This document shows positions 1 to 8,002 of a stretch of 56,291 nt of DNA, one piece after another. Both the position numbers and the translations under genes were made by a program. The stretch comes from Thiotrichales bacterium. Lineage in GTDB: Bacteria; Pseudomonadota; Gammaproteobacteria; Francisellales; CACEW01. Position 1 is the first letter of the stretch. Each line of letters opens with the position of its first letter. The notes beneath the pieces were generated by a model. The model was not told where the DNA came from. It was given only the letters and a program-made list of their open reading frames with translations, and did not search any database. The stretch lies in contig CANJUQ010000011.1 of assembly GCA_947478175.1 (NCBI GenBank), positions 1-56,291 of the forward strand. The letters run 5' to 3'.

Positions 1-8
1 ATTTTGTT

Positions 9-33
9 AGGTCGCAATAAATTGCGCCCCTAC
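9..33 (-). repeat. GTAGGGGC palindromic repeat, copy 1 (inverted)
   Basis: Read on the minus strand this begins GTAGGGGCGC and folds on itself through an imperfect palindrome (CGCAAT/ATTGCG). It belongs to a short family with a fixed GTAGGGGC head, a variable self-complementary middle and a GCCC tail, seen at six other places in the window. It is intergenic and no coding role is visible. Confidence 0.7.
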
Positions 34-39
34 TTTCTA

Positions 40-105
40 CCCCTCTCTGTCCCACCAGGCTAGCGCCTGTTGGGCCTGTCTCTCCCTCAAGGGGCGAGAC
101 GATTC
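40..105 (+). repeat. CCCCTCTCTGTC palindromic repeat, copy 1
   Basis: This is a roughly 65-base element starting CCCCTCTCTGTC and ending near GAGACGATTC. It contains two nested hairpins: an inner GGC/GCC pair in the first half, and TCTCTCCC pairing with a GGGGCGAGA-type arm in the second. The same architecture recurs at 13207-13268 and 29799-29859, with changes mostly in the loops. It looks like a non-autonomous palindromic repeat of REP or MITE type. Confidence 0.75.
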
Positions 106-357
106 AAGCGGCTAGTTCCAAGCAGCAACGTCCGTCAAAAAAAGTCGAACATCCCGTTAAGTATGTTTAAAAGTAATAATTTCAAAAAAATCATCCTCAC
201 CAATCGCAAAATTTACAGTCATTTTTTAAATACCCTGATTGAGCCAACACCAAAAAAAGAGGCGCATTGTAAACCAGAACTTGCCTCACAGGAACCAAGA
301 AATCAAATAAATAATAAAGATAAAAAATAATAAATTTAAAAACTATTTATACACGCG

Positions 358-385
358 TTGACATGGAATCTTAAAGTTTTACCAT
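358..385 (+). promoter_or_regulatory. Candidate promoter of the VirB operon
   Basis: A perfect -35 hexamer TTGACA (358-363) is followed after 16 bases by TACCAT (380-385), a four-of-six match to the -10 consensus. If used, it would give a leader of about 215 bases before virB2. No regulator site was recognised. Confidence 0.4.
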
Positions 386-416
386 GGCACCCAATTCACT
401 CGGTCATCGAGGAAGT

Positions 417-448
417 TGCTACCCAAAAGCGGAAACTTTTGAGTAGCA
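417..448 (+). promoter_or_regulatory. Hairpin in the virB2 leader
   Basis: Two 13-base arms (417-429 and 436-448) are complementary with one mismatch and enclose a 6-base CGGAAA loop. There is no T-run after the second arm, so it is not a standard terminator. Its place between the promoter candidate and virB2 suggests a leader-RNA element that affects stability or translation of the operon. The structure is seen directly; the role is inferred. Confidence 0.5.
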
Positions 449-608
449 GGATGTGCATTACTACTGGCGAGAGCAGAAATGCGGGCGGGATCGTATCAAA
501 CGTTCTTCCCATTTTCTATAACACTCCAAAACAAACGCCACATCCCCTCGGGACTGAGTGAATTTCAAATTATTTTTTAGTTTTTTATTTTTAGTTTTTG
601 GAGTTGTT

Positions 609-914
609 ATGTTTAAAAGATTCAAAAAATCCCTGAAGCGTTTCACGGGAATTCTGCCCTGTTTTTTACTTTTTCCAGCTTCTTCCTTTGCAGCGAGCAC
701 CGACGTCCAAGAGACCTTACAAAGACTCATTGCTTATATAACAGGCCCGGTCGGTGTCTCGATTGCGACACTGGCCATTATTGGCCTGGGCATTGGTTGT
801 TTTGTGCTAGGCAGAGTCTCTAAACCTGCTTTCTTTTCAACTTTTTCAGGCATCGCACTGGTCTTTGGAGCAGGTACTTTCACGAATTATCTAGCCGGCG
901 GAGTGGGCGGATAA
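609..914 (+). CDS. virB2: VirB2-like type IV secretion pilin
   Basis: This small protein of 101 residues is the likely major pilin of the type IV secretion system. It has a basic N-terminus, a long cleavable-looking signal region ending around residue 28 (SSFA), and two hydrophobic segments (about 45-67 and 74-92) separated by a short polar loop. That is the usual layout of VirB2/TrbC pilins, which insert in the inner membrane before pilus assembly. I chose the ATG at 609. An in-frame upstream extension to 558 would add a second hydrophobic stretch ahead of the basic residues and looks unlikely. It is the first gene of the operon, with virB3 14 bases downstream. The sequence is weakly conserved in this family, so the call rests on topology plus context. 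Confidence 0.8.
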   Translation: MFKRFKKSLKRFTGILPCFLLFPASSFAASTDVQETLQRLIAYITGPVGVSIATLAIIGLGIGCFVLGRVSKPAFFSTFSGIALVFGAGTFTNYLAGGVGG

Positions 915-927
915 GGAGTGAACCCTC

Positions 928-1236
928 ATGCAAAACAGTCAAAATTCGCAAGGTGAACCTTTGCTTTGTTCTCCTATTTTCAAAGGTCTCACGCGCCAAG
1001 CGACGCTCTTTGGAGTGGATTATCACTACGTGGTTTTTTCGGGCATGGGCGTTTTTCTTTTATTTATTAATCTTCACAGTCTCAGTGCGCTTTTATTAAT
1101 GCTCCCCTTGCATGGCGTGGGGTGGATCTTATGCAAAATCGACCCGCATATTTTTTCCATTCTTGCCGTCAAAGCCCGCATTGGCATCGTCAGAAATAAA
1201 TCCATTTGGCGATGTCAAAGCTATGCGCCTTTTTAA
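928..1236 (+). CDS. virB3: VirB3-like type IV secretion inner-membrane protein
   Basis: A 102-residue protein matching the VirB3/AvhB3 pattern: a short N-terminal region with a conserved-looking 'PLLCSPIFKGLTRQ' stretch, then hydrophobic hairpin segments at about 34-62, and a basic C-terminus. In characterised systems VirB3 works with the VirB4 ATPase at the inner membrane during pilus biogenesis. A good ribosome site (AAGGAGTG) lies seven bases before the ATG, and the gene sits between virB2 and virB4 as expected. The 44 bases after it are almost pure A/T. Confidence 0.85.
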   Translation: MQNSQNSQGEPLLCSPIFKGLTRQATLFGVDYHYVVFSGMGVFLLFINLHSLSALLLMLPLHGVGWILCKIDPHIFSILAVKARIGIVRNKSIWRCQSYAPF

Positions 1237-1280
1237 ATTTTTTAAATTTTTTTAAAATTTTCTAATCAGAGAACACGCTC

Positions 1281-3854
1281 ATGAATCCTCAAGCATTACT
1301 CAAGATCGCTCGCCAAGAAGTGGGCGTTTCCAAGCATATTCATCTTTCACATTTGAATGCTCCGAATATTTTTGAAGGGTCTAACGGCGAAGTAGGCTGC
1401 GTGATTAAATTGCAAGGCATCGCTTTTGATACTCAGCTGAACCAAGACATCAACAGTGCAAAACGCGCTTGGCATCAAGCTTTATGTCAAATTAGTGATC
1501 AATATCGCGTGATGGTCTGCCTCACCCGAGTCAAAACCCATGCCGCTCTGACTGGAAAATTTTCAGATGCTTTTTCTGAAGAAATCAATCGCCAGTATCA
1601 CGCCCAATTTCAGGGCCAGCCGCTTTATCAAAACCAAATTACGCTCACGCTCACCCATCGAGGTTTTAGTCGACAAGATGCTTCGAAAAATTTCTTACTG
1701 GGCTTTTCTAAAAAATATTTAACTAAGGCCAAATCTCTCTTTCGAGAAAATTCGATTCTTTCGCTTCAAAAAACCGCTCAGCAACTCATGGCTTCGCTCT
1801 CTCGTTTTGGACCAGAAGCGGCCGGACTAAATGATCAAAACTTAGGGCATAGTGAATTATTAGAAATACTTTCACAGCCCTTTAATGCCCTGAAAAATTT
1901 TGCTTATTCAAATCCTGTTTTGAATCAAAAAAATTATTATTTATCTCTCTATCCCCAGGGAAATCTCTCGACTTATTTGCCTCGAATGCGATTATTTTTT
2001 GGGGAGGCTATTCAATTTGAATCTCCCGGCGAAGGGGTTTTTTACGCCAAATGTTTATCTATCAAAGAATATGGCACTGAGACAGCGCCCACTGTCTTAG
2101 ATTCCCTGTTAAATCTGGATTGCGAATTTTTACAGACGCATGCTTTTGCCATTGAGCCCAGTGACCAAGCCCAGAAATTAATTTCTAGGCAAATTATCAA
2201 ACTTGAAAATTCTAACGATCCAGCCAAATCTCAAATTCAAGCGCTTTCTCAATTACGAGATGATTTAGCCTCAGGCCATGTCAAAACAGGGTTTTATCAG
2301 CACACGCTGATGCTGATTTCAGAAGATTTAAACCATTTAAATACTCAGATCACAGAAGCCGTCAAACGTTATGGTCAGGCAGGTCTAGTGGCTATTGAAG
2401 AATCGATTGGCTTAGAACCTGCGTTCTGGTCCCAGTTACCCATGAATGCTCACTATGTCATTCGAGCGCAACCCATCACCAGTGCCAATTTTGTTGATTT
2501 CTGCCCGCTTCATAATTATCGAACAGGCTATCGAGATAAAAATCATTTGGGCTCTGCAGTCACACTCATGCAAACCCCTTCTCGAACTCCTTTATTTTTT
2601 AACTATCACACGGCCGGGTCTGGCAAACCCAATGATTTAACCCCGGGCCATACGACTATTATTGGCGGCAACGGTTCTGGAAAGACGGTTTTTTTGGGCC
2701 TCATGGATGCCCAGATGGGTCGTTATGGTGGGCAAAGTTTTATTTTCGACCGTGACCATGGTCTAGAAATTTATGTCCGAGCCACTGGTGGAACTTATCT
2801 TTCAATCACGCCGCCGACAGATCACTCTTTACTCCAAACCCAAACCCAAACCAAAACTCACTCTCAATCTAATGTAATTTTTTTAAATCCCTTTCAGCTT
2901 TCAGACAGCCCTGAAAACAGATTGTTTTTAAAAACATGGCTCAGCCAACTCACCCAAGAAGAACATGAATCCAGCCTGCCCTCTGAGATAAATATTCAAC
3001 TCTCTGAATGCATCGACTATGCCTATGACATGATTCCTGCTGAACATCGCCAGCTCAGCACGGCGCTCCAATGGCTGCCCGTTAATTTTCCCCGATGGAA
3101 TCGCCTGTACCAATGGACCCAAGCGCAGGGCATTCGTCAAGCCGGTGAATACGCCTATCTGTTCGATCATCCTAAAGACGCCCTGAGTTTAAATTCATCC
3201 AAGATAGGCTTTGATTTAACCCATCTCATGACTCAACCAAAATCTGTCTTGACGGCTGTTCTGATGTATTTATTTCGACGCATCGAAGAAATTTTGTCAG
3301 GTCAACGGGTATCTATTTTACTGGATGAAGGCTGGATGTATTTAGACAACCCTTACTGGCAAAGTCGCTTAAAACAATGGCTTCCAACACTACGCAAAAA
3401 AAATTGCCATATCGTCCTCGCCACACAATCGCCCGAAAGCATTGTCAGCAATCCAATTAGTTCTGTCTTTTTTGATAACTGCGCCAGTAATATTTTTTTC
3501 TGCAATGAAAAAGCCAATTTCGAAAAACACTATTCCCATTTCAATATTTCAGAATCCGAATTTGAATTTATTAAAAACACCCCTCGAGAACAGCGTTTAT
3601 TTTTATATAAACAAAACCAAGACAGCGCTGTCTGCCAATTAAATTTATCCCACATGGAAGATTGCCTAGCCGTCTTTTCTGGAAATACCCAAACCGTCCA
3701 ATTACTCAACCAAATTCGCGATGAAATAGGCGATAACCCAAAAGACTGGCTACCTGTTTTTCATGCCCGACGAAAAAATAAAATCCAAGAAAAAAATAAA
3801 GAAAAAAATAAAGAAAAAAATTGGGAGAAAAATTGGGAGAAAAATCATGAGTAA
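1281..3854 (+). CDS. virB4: VirB4 type IV secretion ATPase
   Basis: VirB4 is the large cytoplasmic/inner-membrane ATPase that powers pilus assembly and substrate transfer. At 857 residues it has the usual two-part layout. A Walker A motif GGNGSGKT lies at about residue 462 and a Walker B motif ILLDEGW near 679. Downstream is a run with ATQSPESI, typical of the sensor region. A polar stretch rich in Gln/Thr repeats (near residues 518-530) lies just after the Walker A domain. The last 25 residues are an Asn-Lys-Glu repeat built from a 12-base DNA unit, which looks like a late expansion and overlaps the start of virB5 by eight bases. The tail is unusual for the family, but the catalytic core looks intact. 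Confidence 0.95.
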   Translation: MNPQALLKIARQEVGVSKHIHLSHLNAPNIFEGSNGEVGCVIKLQGIAFDTQLNQDINSAKRAWHQALCQISDQYRVMVCLTRVKTHAALTGKFSDAFSEEINRQYHAQFQGQPLYQNQITLTLTHRGFSRQDASKNFLLGFSKKYLTKAKSLFRENSILSLQKTAQQLMASLSRFGPEAAGLNDQNLGHSELLEILSQPFNALKNFAYSNPVLNQKNYYLSLYPQGNLSTYLPRMRLFFGEAIQFESPGEGVFYAKCLSIKEYGTETAPTVLDSLLNLDCEFLQTHAFAIEPSDQAQKLISRQIIKLENSNDPAKSQIQALSQLRDDLASGHVKTGFYQHTLMLISEDLNHLNTQITEAVKRYGQAGLVAIEESIGLEPAFWSQLPMNAHYVIRAQPITSANFVDFCPLHNYRTGYRDKNHLGSAVTLMQTPSRTPLFFNYHTAGSGKPNDLTPGHTTIIGGNGSGKTVFLGLMDAQMGRYGGQSFIFDRDHGLEIYVRATGGTYLSITPPTDHSLLQTQTQTKTHSQSNVIFLNPFQLSDSPENRLFLKTWLSQLTQEEHESSLPSEINIQLSECIDYAYDMIPAEHRQLSTALQWLPVNFPRWNRLYQWTQAQGIRQAGEYAYLFDHPKDALSLNSSKIGFDLTHLMTQPKSVLTAVLMYLFRRIEEILSGQRVSILLDEGWMYLDNPYWQSRLKQWLPTLRKKNCHIVLATQSPESIVSNPISSVFFDNCASNIFFCNEKANFEKHYSHFNISESEFEFIKNTPREQRLFLYKQNQDSAVCQLNLSHMEDCLAVFSGNTQTVQLLNQIRDEIGDNPKDWLPVFHARRKNKIQEKNKEKNKEKNWEKNWEKNHE

Positions 3855-4575
3855 AAATTTTCAAAAAATTTTAAATCTTATTTTTCTTTTTCTTCTGTCT
3901 TTTTTTATTTCGCAGACCTGGGCCTTTCTCCCCGTGATTGACCCCACAGAAATTGCCAAAACAGTCCAAGAATTGGGTGTCTTAAAAGACAGCTATGCCA
4001 AACTGCAAGATCAATACAACGAACTTAAATCTCAATATGCCGCCATGACAGGTCAATATGGCTGGGGAAATGTCAATAATTCTATTCAAGACATTAAACA
4101 AAATTTTGAATGGGCACCGTCCGACTGGCGTACTGCTTTGCAAGATTTATCAGGCGGAAACCCCCAACGCTATCAAGATCTCTTGACCCAATATCAAGCC
4201 GATCATCCTGTTGTATCTCAAGAGAATTATGCCAAAGGTTCAGCCCCTCAACTGGCGACGACTTATCAAAACCAAGTGGCGACAAATCAAATCAGCGCCA
4301 CTGCTGCCACCCGTGAATTCAATGATCTCAATCAACATCTAGATCAATTACAACAATTAGGGGCCTCGATTGAAGACCCTCAAAAAAATAACACTCTCAA
4401 ATCCTCAGTCGATTTAAATTCCAGAATCGAACTTGAAGTCGCTTATATCTCGATGGAAGAGCTCCGCATGCAGGCTGTTTTAAATCAACAGACCGCTGCG
4501 ACTTCAGACGCCCAGATTTCAGAAGCAACCCAAACATCTCAATTCAACCAAGCCGAGGAGGCAAACCCTTCATGA
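3847..4575 (+). CDS. virB5: VirB5-like type IV secretion minor pilin
   Basis: A 242-residue exported protein with a clear signal peptide (basic start, hydrophobic run, cleavage near residue 24, after AWA). It has a largely helical body with coiled-coil-like heptads around residues 30-70 (VQELGVLKDSYAKLQ region). This matches the VirB5/TraC pilus-tip family, whose members sit at the pilus tip and help adhesion. The ATG at 3847 is chosen because it puts the signal peptide first. The frame runs upstream only through lysine-rich sequence that overlaps virB4 in another frame. It overlaps virB4 by 8 bases and the next gene by 4, indicating translational coupling. Confidence 0.85.
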   Translation: MSKNFQKILNLIFLFLLSFFISQTWAFLPVIDPTEIAKTVQELGVLKDSYAKLQDQYNELKSQYAAMTGQYGWGNVNNSIQDIKQNFEWAPSDWRTALQDLSGGNPQRYQDLLTQYQADHPVVSQENYAKGSAPQLATTYQNQVATNQISATAATREFNDLNQHLDQLQQLGASIEDPQKNNTLKSSVDLNSRIELEVAYISMEELRMQAVLNQQTAATSDAQISEATQTSQFNQAEEANPS

Positions 4576-4775
4576 AAACTCCCATCTCAATCCAAAAAAA
4601 CATAAAAAACATAAAAAAAATTACAACTTTTTTTTTATTACTCCTGCTGGCCAGCACAACACTCATGACACTTTCAGGCTGCTCTGACGACGAACAAAAA
4701 GCCCCTTGCCCACACTTCGGACGTTTCTGTACCAAAACACCCATTAACTCTTGGAGCTCTAACGATCATGCATAA
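4572..4775 (+). CDS. Small lipoprotein, possible VirB7-like component
   Basis: A 67-residue protein with a basic start, a hydrophobic stretch (about residues 19-34) and a lipobox LSGC with the acylated Cys at position 37. About 30 mature residues follow, including a Cys at 46 and another at 53. VirB7 in classical systems is a short outer-membrane lipoprotein that pairs with VirB9 through a Cys. The position between virB5 and virB6 and the size fit such a role or that of an entry-exclusion-type lipoprotein, but the sequence alone does not decide. It overlaps the neighbours on both sides (4 and 8 bases). Confidence 0.6.
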   Translation: MKTPISIQKNIKNIKKITTFFLLLLLASTTLMTLSGCSDDEQKAPCPHFGRFCTKTPINSWSSNDHA

Positions 4776-5157
4776 TAAAAATCTTTTATTTTCTGGCCTG
4801 ATACTCACCAGTGCTATGTTTTTAGCCGGCTGTGAGAACCAGCCCAACCCCCTACTGACTTTAAATATTTCAGAAATCACTCAAGTTCTTTCTAGTGCTG
4901 AACGAGCTGCCATGAATGCTACTCATATGCTTTACACCTCGGGATCAATCTATGTCATGTGCATGGAAAATCCTGGCAACTTTGCGCCCTTTCAGCCTGT
5001 CTCAGAAGGCCAAAAACGCTGTGACGATCTCTTTCAGGCCATGGTGAATTCAGCCAATTCACAACCCAATTTTAAATATCTGACAGTCGCTGATCTGAAA
5101 GATCCAAAAGCTTTCCAAAGAATTCAGGATGCCATGTCAGATAAAGATGGGGGGTAA
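4768..5157 (+). CDS. Lipoprotein in the VirB operon
   Basis: A 129-residue protein with a short signal peptide and lipobox LAGC (Cys 22). The mature part is soluble-looking, with two Cys (near residues 70 and 89) that could form a disulfide and a helical, polar C-terminus. I do not recognise the family. Its place inside the operon, overlapping the previous lipoprotein gene by 8 bases, suggests an outer-membrane part of the secretion channel. It may replace or supplement VirB7. The 149 bases after it hold an inverted repeat pair before virB6. Confidence 0.6.
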   Translation: MHNKNLLFSGLILTSAMFLAGCENQPNPLLTLNISEITQVLSSAERAAMNATHMLYTSGSIYVMCMENPGNFAPFQPVSEGQKRCDDLFQAMVNSANSQPNFKYLTVADLKDPKAFQRIQDAMSDKDGG

Positions 5158-5182
5158 TTAATTTAATGGATTTTGTGCCCAT

Positions 5183-5259
5183 GTAGGGGCGGACCTATGT
5201 GTCCGCCCTCGTTAGGTGGCAGATGATTATCAAGGGCAGACACATAGGTCTGCCCCTAC
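5183..5259. repeat. Inverted pair of GTAGGGGC repeats inside the VirB operon
   Basis: Two 27-base copies face each other: 5183-5209 on the plus strand and 5233-5259 on the minus strand. They differ at only two positions, which are compensatory within each copy's own hairpin. Each copy can fold alone (GGACC...GTCC type), or the pair can form one long 27-bp stem with a 23-base loop. It lies between the lipoprotein and virB6, so it would be transcribed within the operon message. Confidence 0.85.
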
Positions 5260-5306
5260 GGAATAAACATCTCCCGCAAGGTGAATGCCCAATATAGGAA
5301 TTTCCC

Positions 5307-6308
5307 ATGTCTGCTCTTTTTACACTTGACTACAACAACATTGTTTCGGGTTTGATTTCACAAGTTGATTTGCTCCTCAATGGCTTTGTCGCAGAAAGCT
5401 ATGAAAAACTCGCAGATTATTTAAGAATCCCTCTGATTTCTCTGGCCACGCTGTATGTCTCTTTTATGGGAATTTCCATGGCCTTTGGGTGGATTCAATT
5501 TTCCTTCGGCGCATTTGTCAAAATGACCCTCAAAATTGGCTTTATCATGACGGCTGCTTTGGAATGGTCCGTTGCCAGTGAATTTTTTATTAACCTAATT
5601 CAAAAATTCATCAACGAAATTAGCGACACACTAGTCATTGCTTCTCCCATCAAAATCCCTGATGCAGATACCCTCGACGAGGCCATGCAAATCATTCTCT
5701 CGGGCTTTAGCAAAATCGGTAGCGTAATTTTTAACAGCGCCGGATTTTCTAATTTTGGTGCCATGCTGGACGGGATCATTATTTGGATCATTGGTTATGC
5801 CATCGTTGGCCTGGCCCTACTAGAAATTATTTTGGCCAAAATGATGCTGGCTGTTTTATTTACCTTCACACCTCTTTTTGTTCTATGCCTATTTTTTAGG
5901 CCCTTTCATGGCATTTTCGATCGCTGGCTAGGTTTAATCTTTGGCGCCGCGCTCTTACAAATTTTTGTTCAATCCGTCACCGCCCTCGGCATGTCATTGG
6001 CTTATCTCTGGGTCGGAGAGCACTTAGGCTCTCAAGCTCTAGACATCGGCAACTTTGGAACACTTCCAATCATTATTATCGGCATTGTCTGCCTTGGCAT
6101 GATTCATAAAGCAGGCCAAATGGGCCTCATCATTGGCAGCGGGTTGATCTACCTAGGTGATAGCGGCCCAGCCAGTTTGCTCGTTGGAAAAACCAATTCA
6201 AATTCAAATTCCAATGACCCTAAATATCAAACTCAAAAACATTCTTCCTGGCCTAACTCAAATAATTTAAAAAATTCAAATTCAAAACTCGCCCCGCAAT
6301 TTAAATAA
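5307..6308 (+). CDS. virB6: VirB6-like polytopic type IV secretion protein
   Basis: A 333-residue inner-membrane protein with at least five or six hydrophobic segments (about 40-75, 75-100, 145-175, 180-200, 210-235, 245-285). This is the hallmark of VirB6/TrbL proteins, which help form the inner-membrane part of the channel. A conserved-type central loop with few charges (residues 100-145) is present. The C-terminal 37 residues after about 296 are rich in Asn, Ser and Lys and include short Asn-Ser repeats, probably an expanded cytoplasmic tail. The identification rests on topology plus position before virB8. Confidence 0.85.
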   Translation: MSALFTLDYNNIVSGLISQVDLLLNGFVAESYEKLADYLRIPLISLATLYVSFMGISMAFGWIQFSFGAFVKMTLKIGFIMTAALEWSVASEFFINLIQKFINEISDTLVIASPIKIPDADTLDEAMQIILSGFSKIGSVIFNSAGFSNFGAMLDGIIIWIIGYAIVGLALLEIILAKMMLAVLFTFTPLFVLCLFFRPFHGIFDRWLGLIFGAALLQIFVQSVTALGMSLAYLWVGEHLGSQALDIGNFGTLPIIIIGIVCLGMIHKAGQMGLIIGSGLIYLGDSGPASLLVGKTNSNSNSNDPKYQTQKHSSWPNSNNLKNSNSKLAPQFK

Positions 6309-6355
6309 TTTAAATCTCTTAAATCTCTTAAATAAAACAGGTCTTTTAGATTTTT

Positions 6356-7135
6356 ATGAAACTCAAAAAAACAAAAAATTCTTCTCAAAATTTTTGCTCT
6401 CAAGATTCTTGCTCTCAAGACTCCTATTTCACTGCTGCTACGAGCTGGTCAGACGATCGATTTATTTTTCTAGAACTCAGCCGAAAACGTTATCAGTTCG
6501 CTTTTTTTGTCATGGCAGGTTTAGTCTGCATTTTAACGATTACGCTCGCCACGCTGATCCCTCTTAAAAAAATACAACTGGCTGTTATCCATGACGGCCC
6601 CAGTGGAGAAACCTGGATTAGCACTCTCGATGCTGGAGAAATTCCTAAAGCTAATTGGTCTAAAACCAAATCAGAAATTGCTCAATATATTAATTTACGC
6701 GAAAGCTATGACCCGGTTTTATACCCCTATCAATCTAAACAAATCAGCGCCTTCAGCAATGACCTAGTCCAAGATGGTTATCTTTCTGAACAAGACAAAA
6801 TAAATTCTCTCGCCCCTTTAAATTTTCTATCTGACAAAGGCTTTCGGACTATCACTGTCACTAGTGTGATTCCTTTAGATCTTGAAAGTAAAAACACGGC
6901 TGCTGAACGAGGGCATTTAAATTTGGCCCAGGTCAATTTTATTTCGACCGATCATTATTTTTCAGATCCAGACAGCGCGAATAATAATATTAATAATTTT
7001 CTTAAAACCTCTTACACCGTCTTAGTTTCTTGGGGATACACGGGGATTCCTAATAACCCTTCTGATCTTTTAGAAAATTGGGACGGCTTTGAAATTACTA
7101 AATATCAAAAGCAGGTGGTGAATATGGATAAATAA
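6356..7135 (+). CDS. virB8: VirB8-like type IV secretion assembly protein
   Basis: A 259-residue bitopic inner-membrane protein: a cytoplasmic N-terminus of about 45 residues, one membrane segment (about 47-70) and a periplasmic domain of the VirB8/NTF2-like type. VirB8 is an assembly factor that contacts most other channel subunits. The N-terminus carries a duplicated CSQDS pentapeptide (from a 15-base tandem duplication near 6396-6425), so its length may vary. The gene lies 47 bases after virB6. Context and topology make the call firm. Confidence 0.85.
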   Translation: MKLKKTKNSSQNFCSQDSCSQDSYFTAATSWSDDRFIFLELSRKRYQFAFFVMAGLVCILTITLATLIPLKKIQLAVIHDGPSGETWISTLDAGEIPKANWSKTKSEIAQYINLRESYDPVLYPYQSKQISAFSNDLVQDGYLSEQDKINSLAPLNFLSDKGFRTITVTSVIPLDLESKNTAAERGHLNLAQVNFISTDHYFSDPDSANNNINNFLKTSYTVLVSWGYTGIPNNPSDLLENWDGFEITKYQKQVVNMDK

Positions 7136-7190
7136 TTAATCTGACCGTTTGAATCGTCTCGTTTCACAAAAATCCTCAAGGAACCCTCCC

Positions 7191-8000
7191 ATGAAAAAAA
7201 CAAAAGTCGCTTTTGCGGCAGGGGTAAGTCTTACCCTAATTTTGACTAATCTTTTAATTAACAACACAGCCCACGCCATAGAGATTCCCGAAAAACTTTC
7301 GTCAGACCAACGCATCGAAGTGGTCCCCTATGATCCTTACAACGTTGTTCCCATTACAGGGACTGTTTTTACGGCCACACAAATTATTTTTTCAGACAAT
7401 GAAATCATTCAAGATATTCAAAACGGCGACCTGGGCGCCTGGACCAGCGCAGTCAATAAAAGCTCGCCCCACATGTTATTTATAAAACCTACAGTCGCTG
7501 GCTCTGATACCAACATGACCATTGTGACTAATCTTCATACTTATTATTTCCATTTAACTTCTCAAACTTCAGATATTTCCCCTATCAATCCAATTAATCA
7601 CCCAAATACACCTACTTATGCTGTCCGCTTTATTTACCCAGAAGACCAGCAAAAACAGCTGGCCCAAGATTTACTCCAACGAGAACAACAAAAACAAACC
7701 GAAATATCTGCTTTCACTAATCCTTCAGGCTATCACTGGAATTATTATTTCAACGGCGACAAAACCCTTGTCCCCCTTCATGTCTTCGACGACGGTAAAT
7801 TTACTTATTTTCAACTTCAACCCAATCAACCCATCCCAGCGATCTTTGCCGTGACCAGTTCAGATGGCAAAGAAGCGGTCGTGAATTATCGACGGGATGA
7901 TCAAGACTCTGGCGTCTATCTAGTCGTCCCAGAAGTCGCCCCTCAATGGACTTTAAGAAACGGCCCCGACCATGTCGCTAGTTTATTCAAGGGGAAATAA
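7191..8000 (+). CDS. virB9: VirB9-like type IV secretion core-complex protein
   Basis: A 269-residue periplasmic/outer-membrane protein with a signal peptide (basic start, hydrophobic core, cleavage near AHA at residue 29). It has an N-terminal domain containing a VirB9-like ISF-type strand region (LYTYHF-like 'LHTYYFHL' near residue 123) and a C-terminal domain with the conserved aromatic run YHWNYYF and the PLHVFDDG segment. VirB9 forms the outer ring of the core complex with VirB7 and VirB10. The ATG at 7191 follows an AAGGAA ribosome site and begins the signal peptide. The upstream extension to 7149 would spoil it. It is followed two bases later by virB10. Confidence 0.9.
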   Translation: MKKTKVAFAAGVSLTLILTNLLINNTAHAIEIPEKLSSDQRIEVVPYDPYNVVPITGTVFTATQIIFSDNEIIQDIQNGDLGAWTSAVNKSSPHMLFIKPTVAGSDTNMTIVTNLHTYYFHLTSQTSDISPINPINHPNTPTYAVRFIYPEDQQKQLAQDLLQREQQKQTEISAFTNPSGYHWNYYFNGDKTLVPLHVFDDGKFTYFQLQPNQPIPAIFAVTSSDGKEAVVNYRRDDQDSGVYLVVPEVAPQWTLRNGPDHVASLFKGK

Positions 8001-8002
8001 TC

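Larger units (their letters stand above)
106..608. other. Gene-poor leader region upstream of virB2
   Basis: About 500 bases without a convincing gene. Small open frames exist on both strands but lack ribosome sites and resemble nothing I recognise. The stretch is AT-rich between 160 and 350. It then holds a promoter-like TTGACA at 358 and a strong hairpin at 417-448. I read it as the regulatory region and long 5' leader of the VirB operon. Confidence 0.5.

Noticed and set aside
358..561. 67-residue plus-strand frame in the virB2 leader
   Set aside because: It begins within the -35 promoter box and spans the hairpin. No ribosome site or recognised motif supports it.
461..730. Minus-strand open frame opposite virB2
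   Set aside because: Lys/Asn-rich with no ribosome site or recognisable motif; it overlaps the conserved pilin gene.
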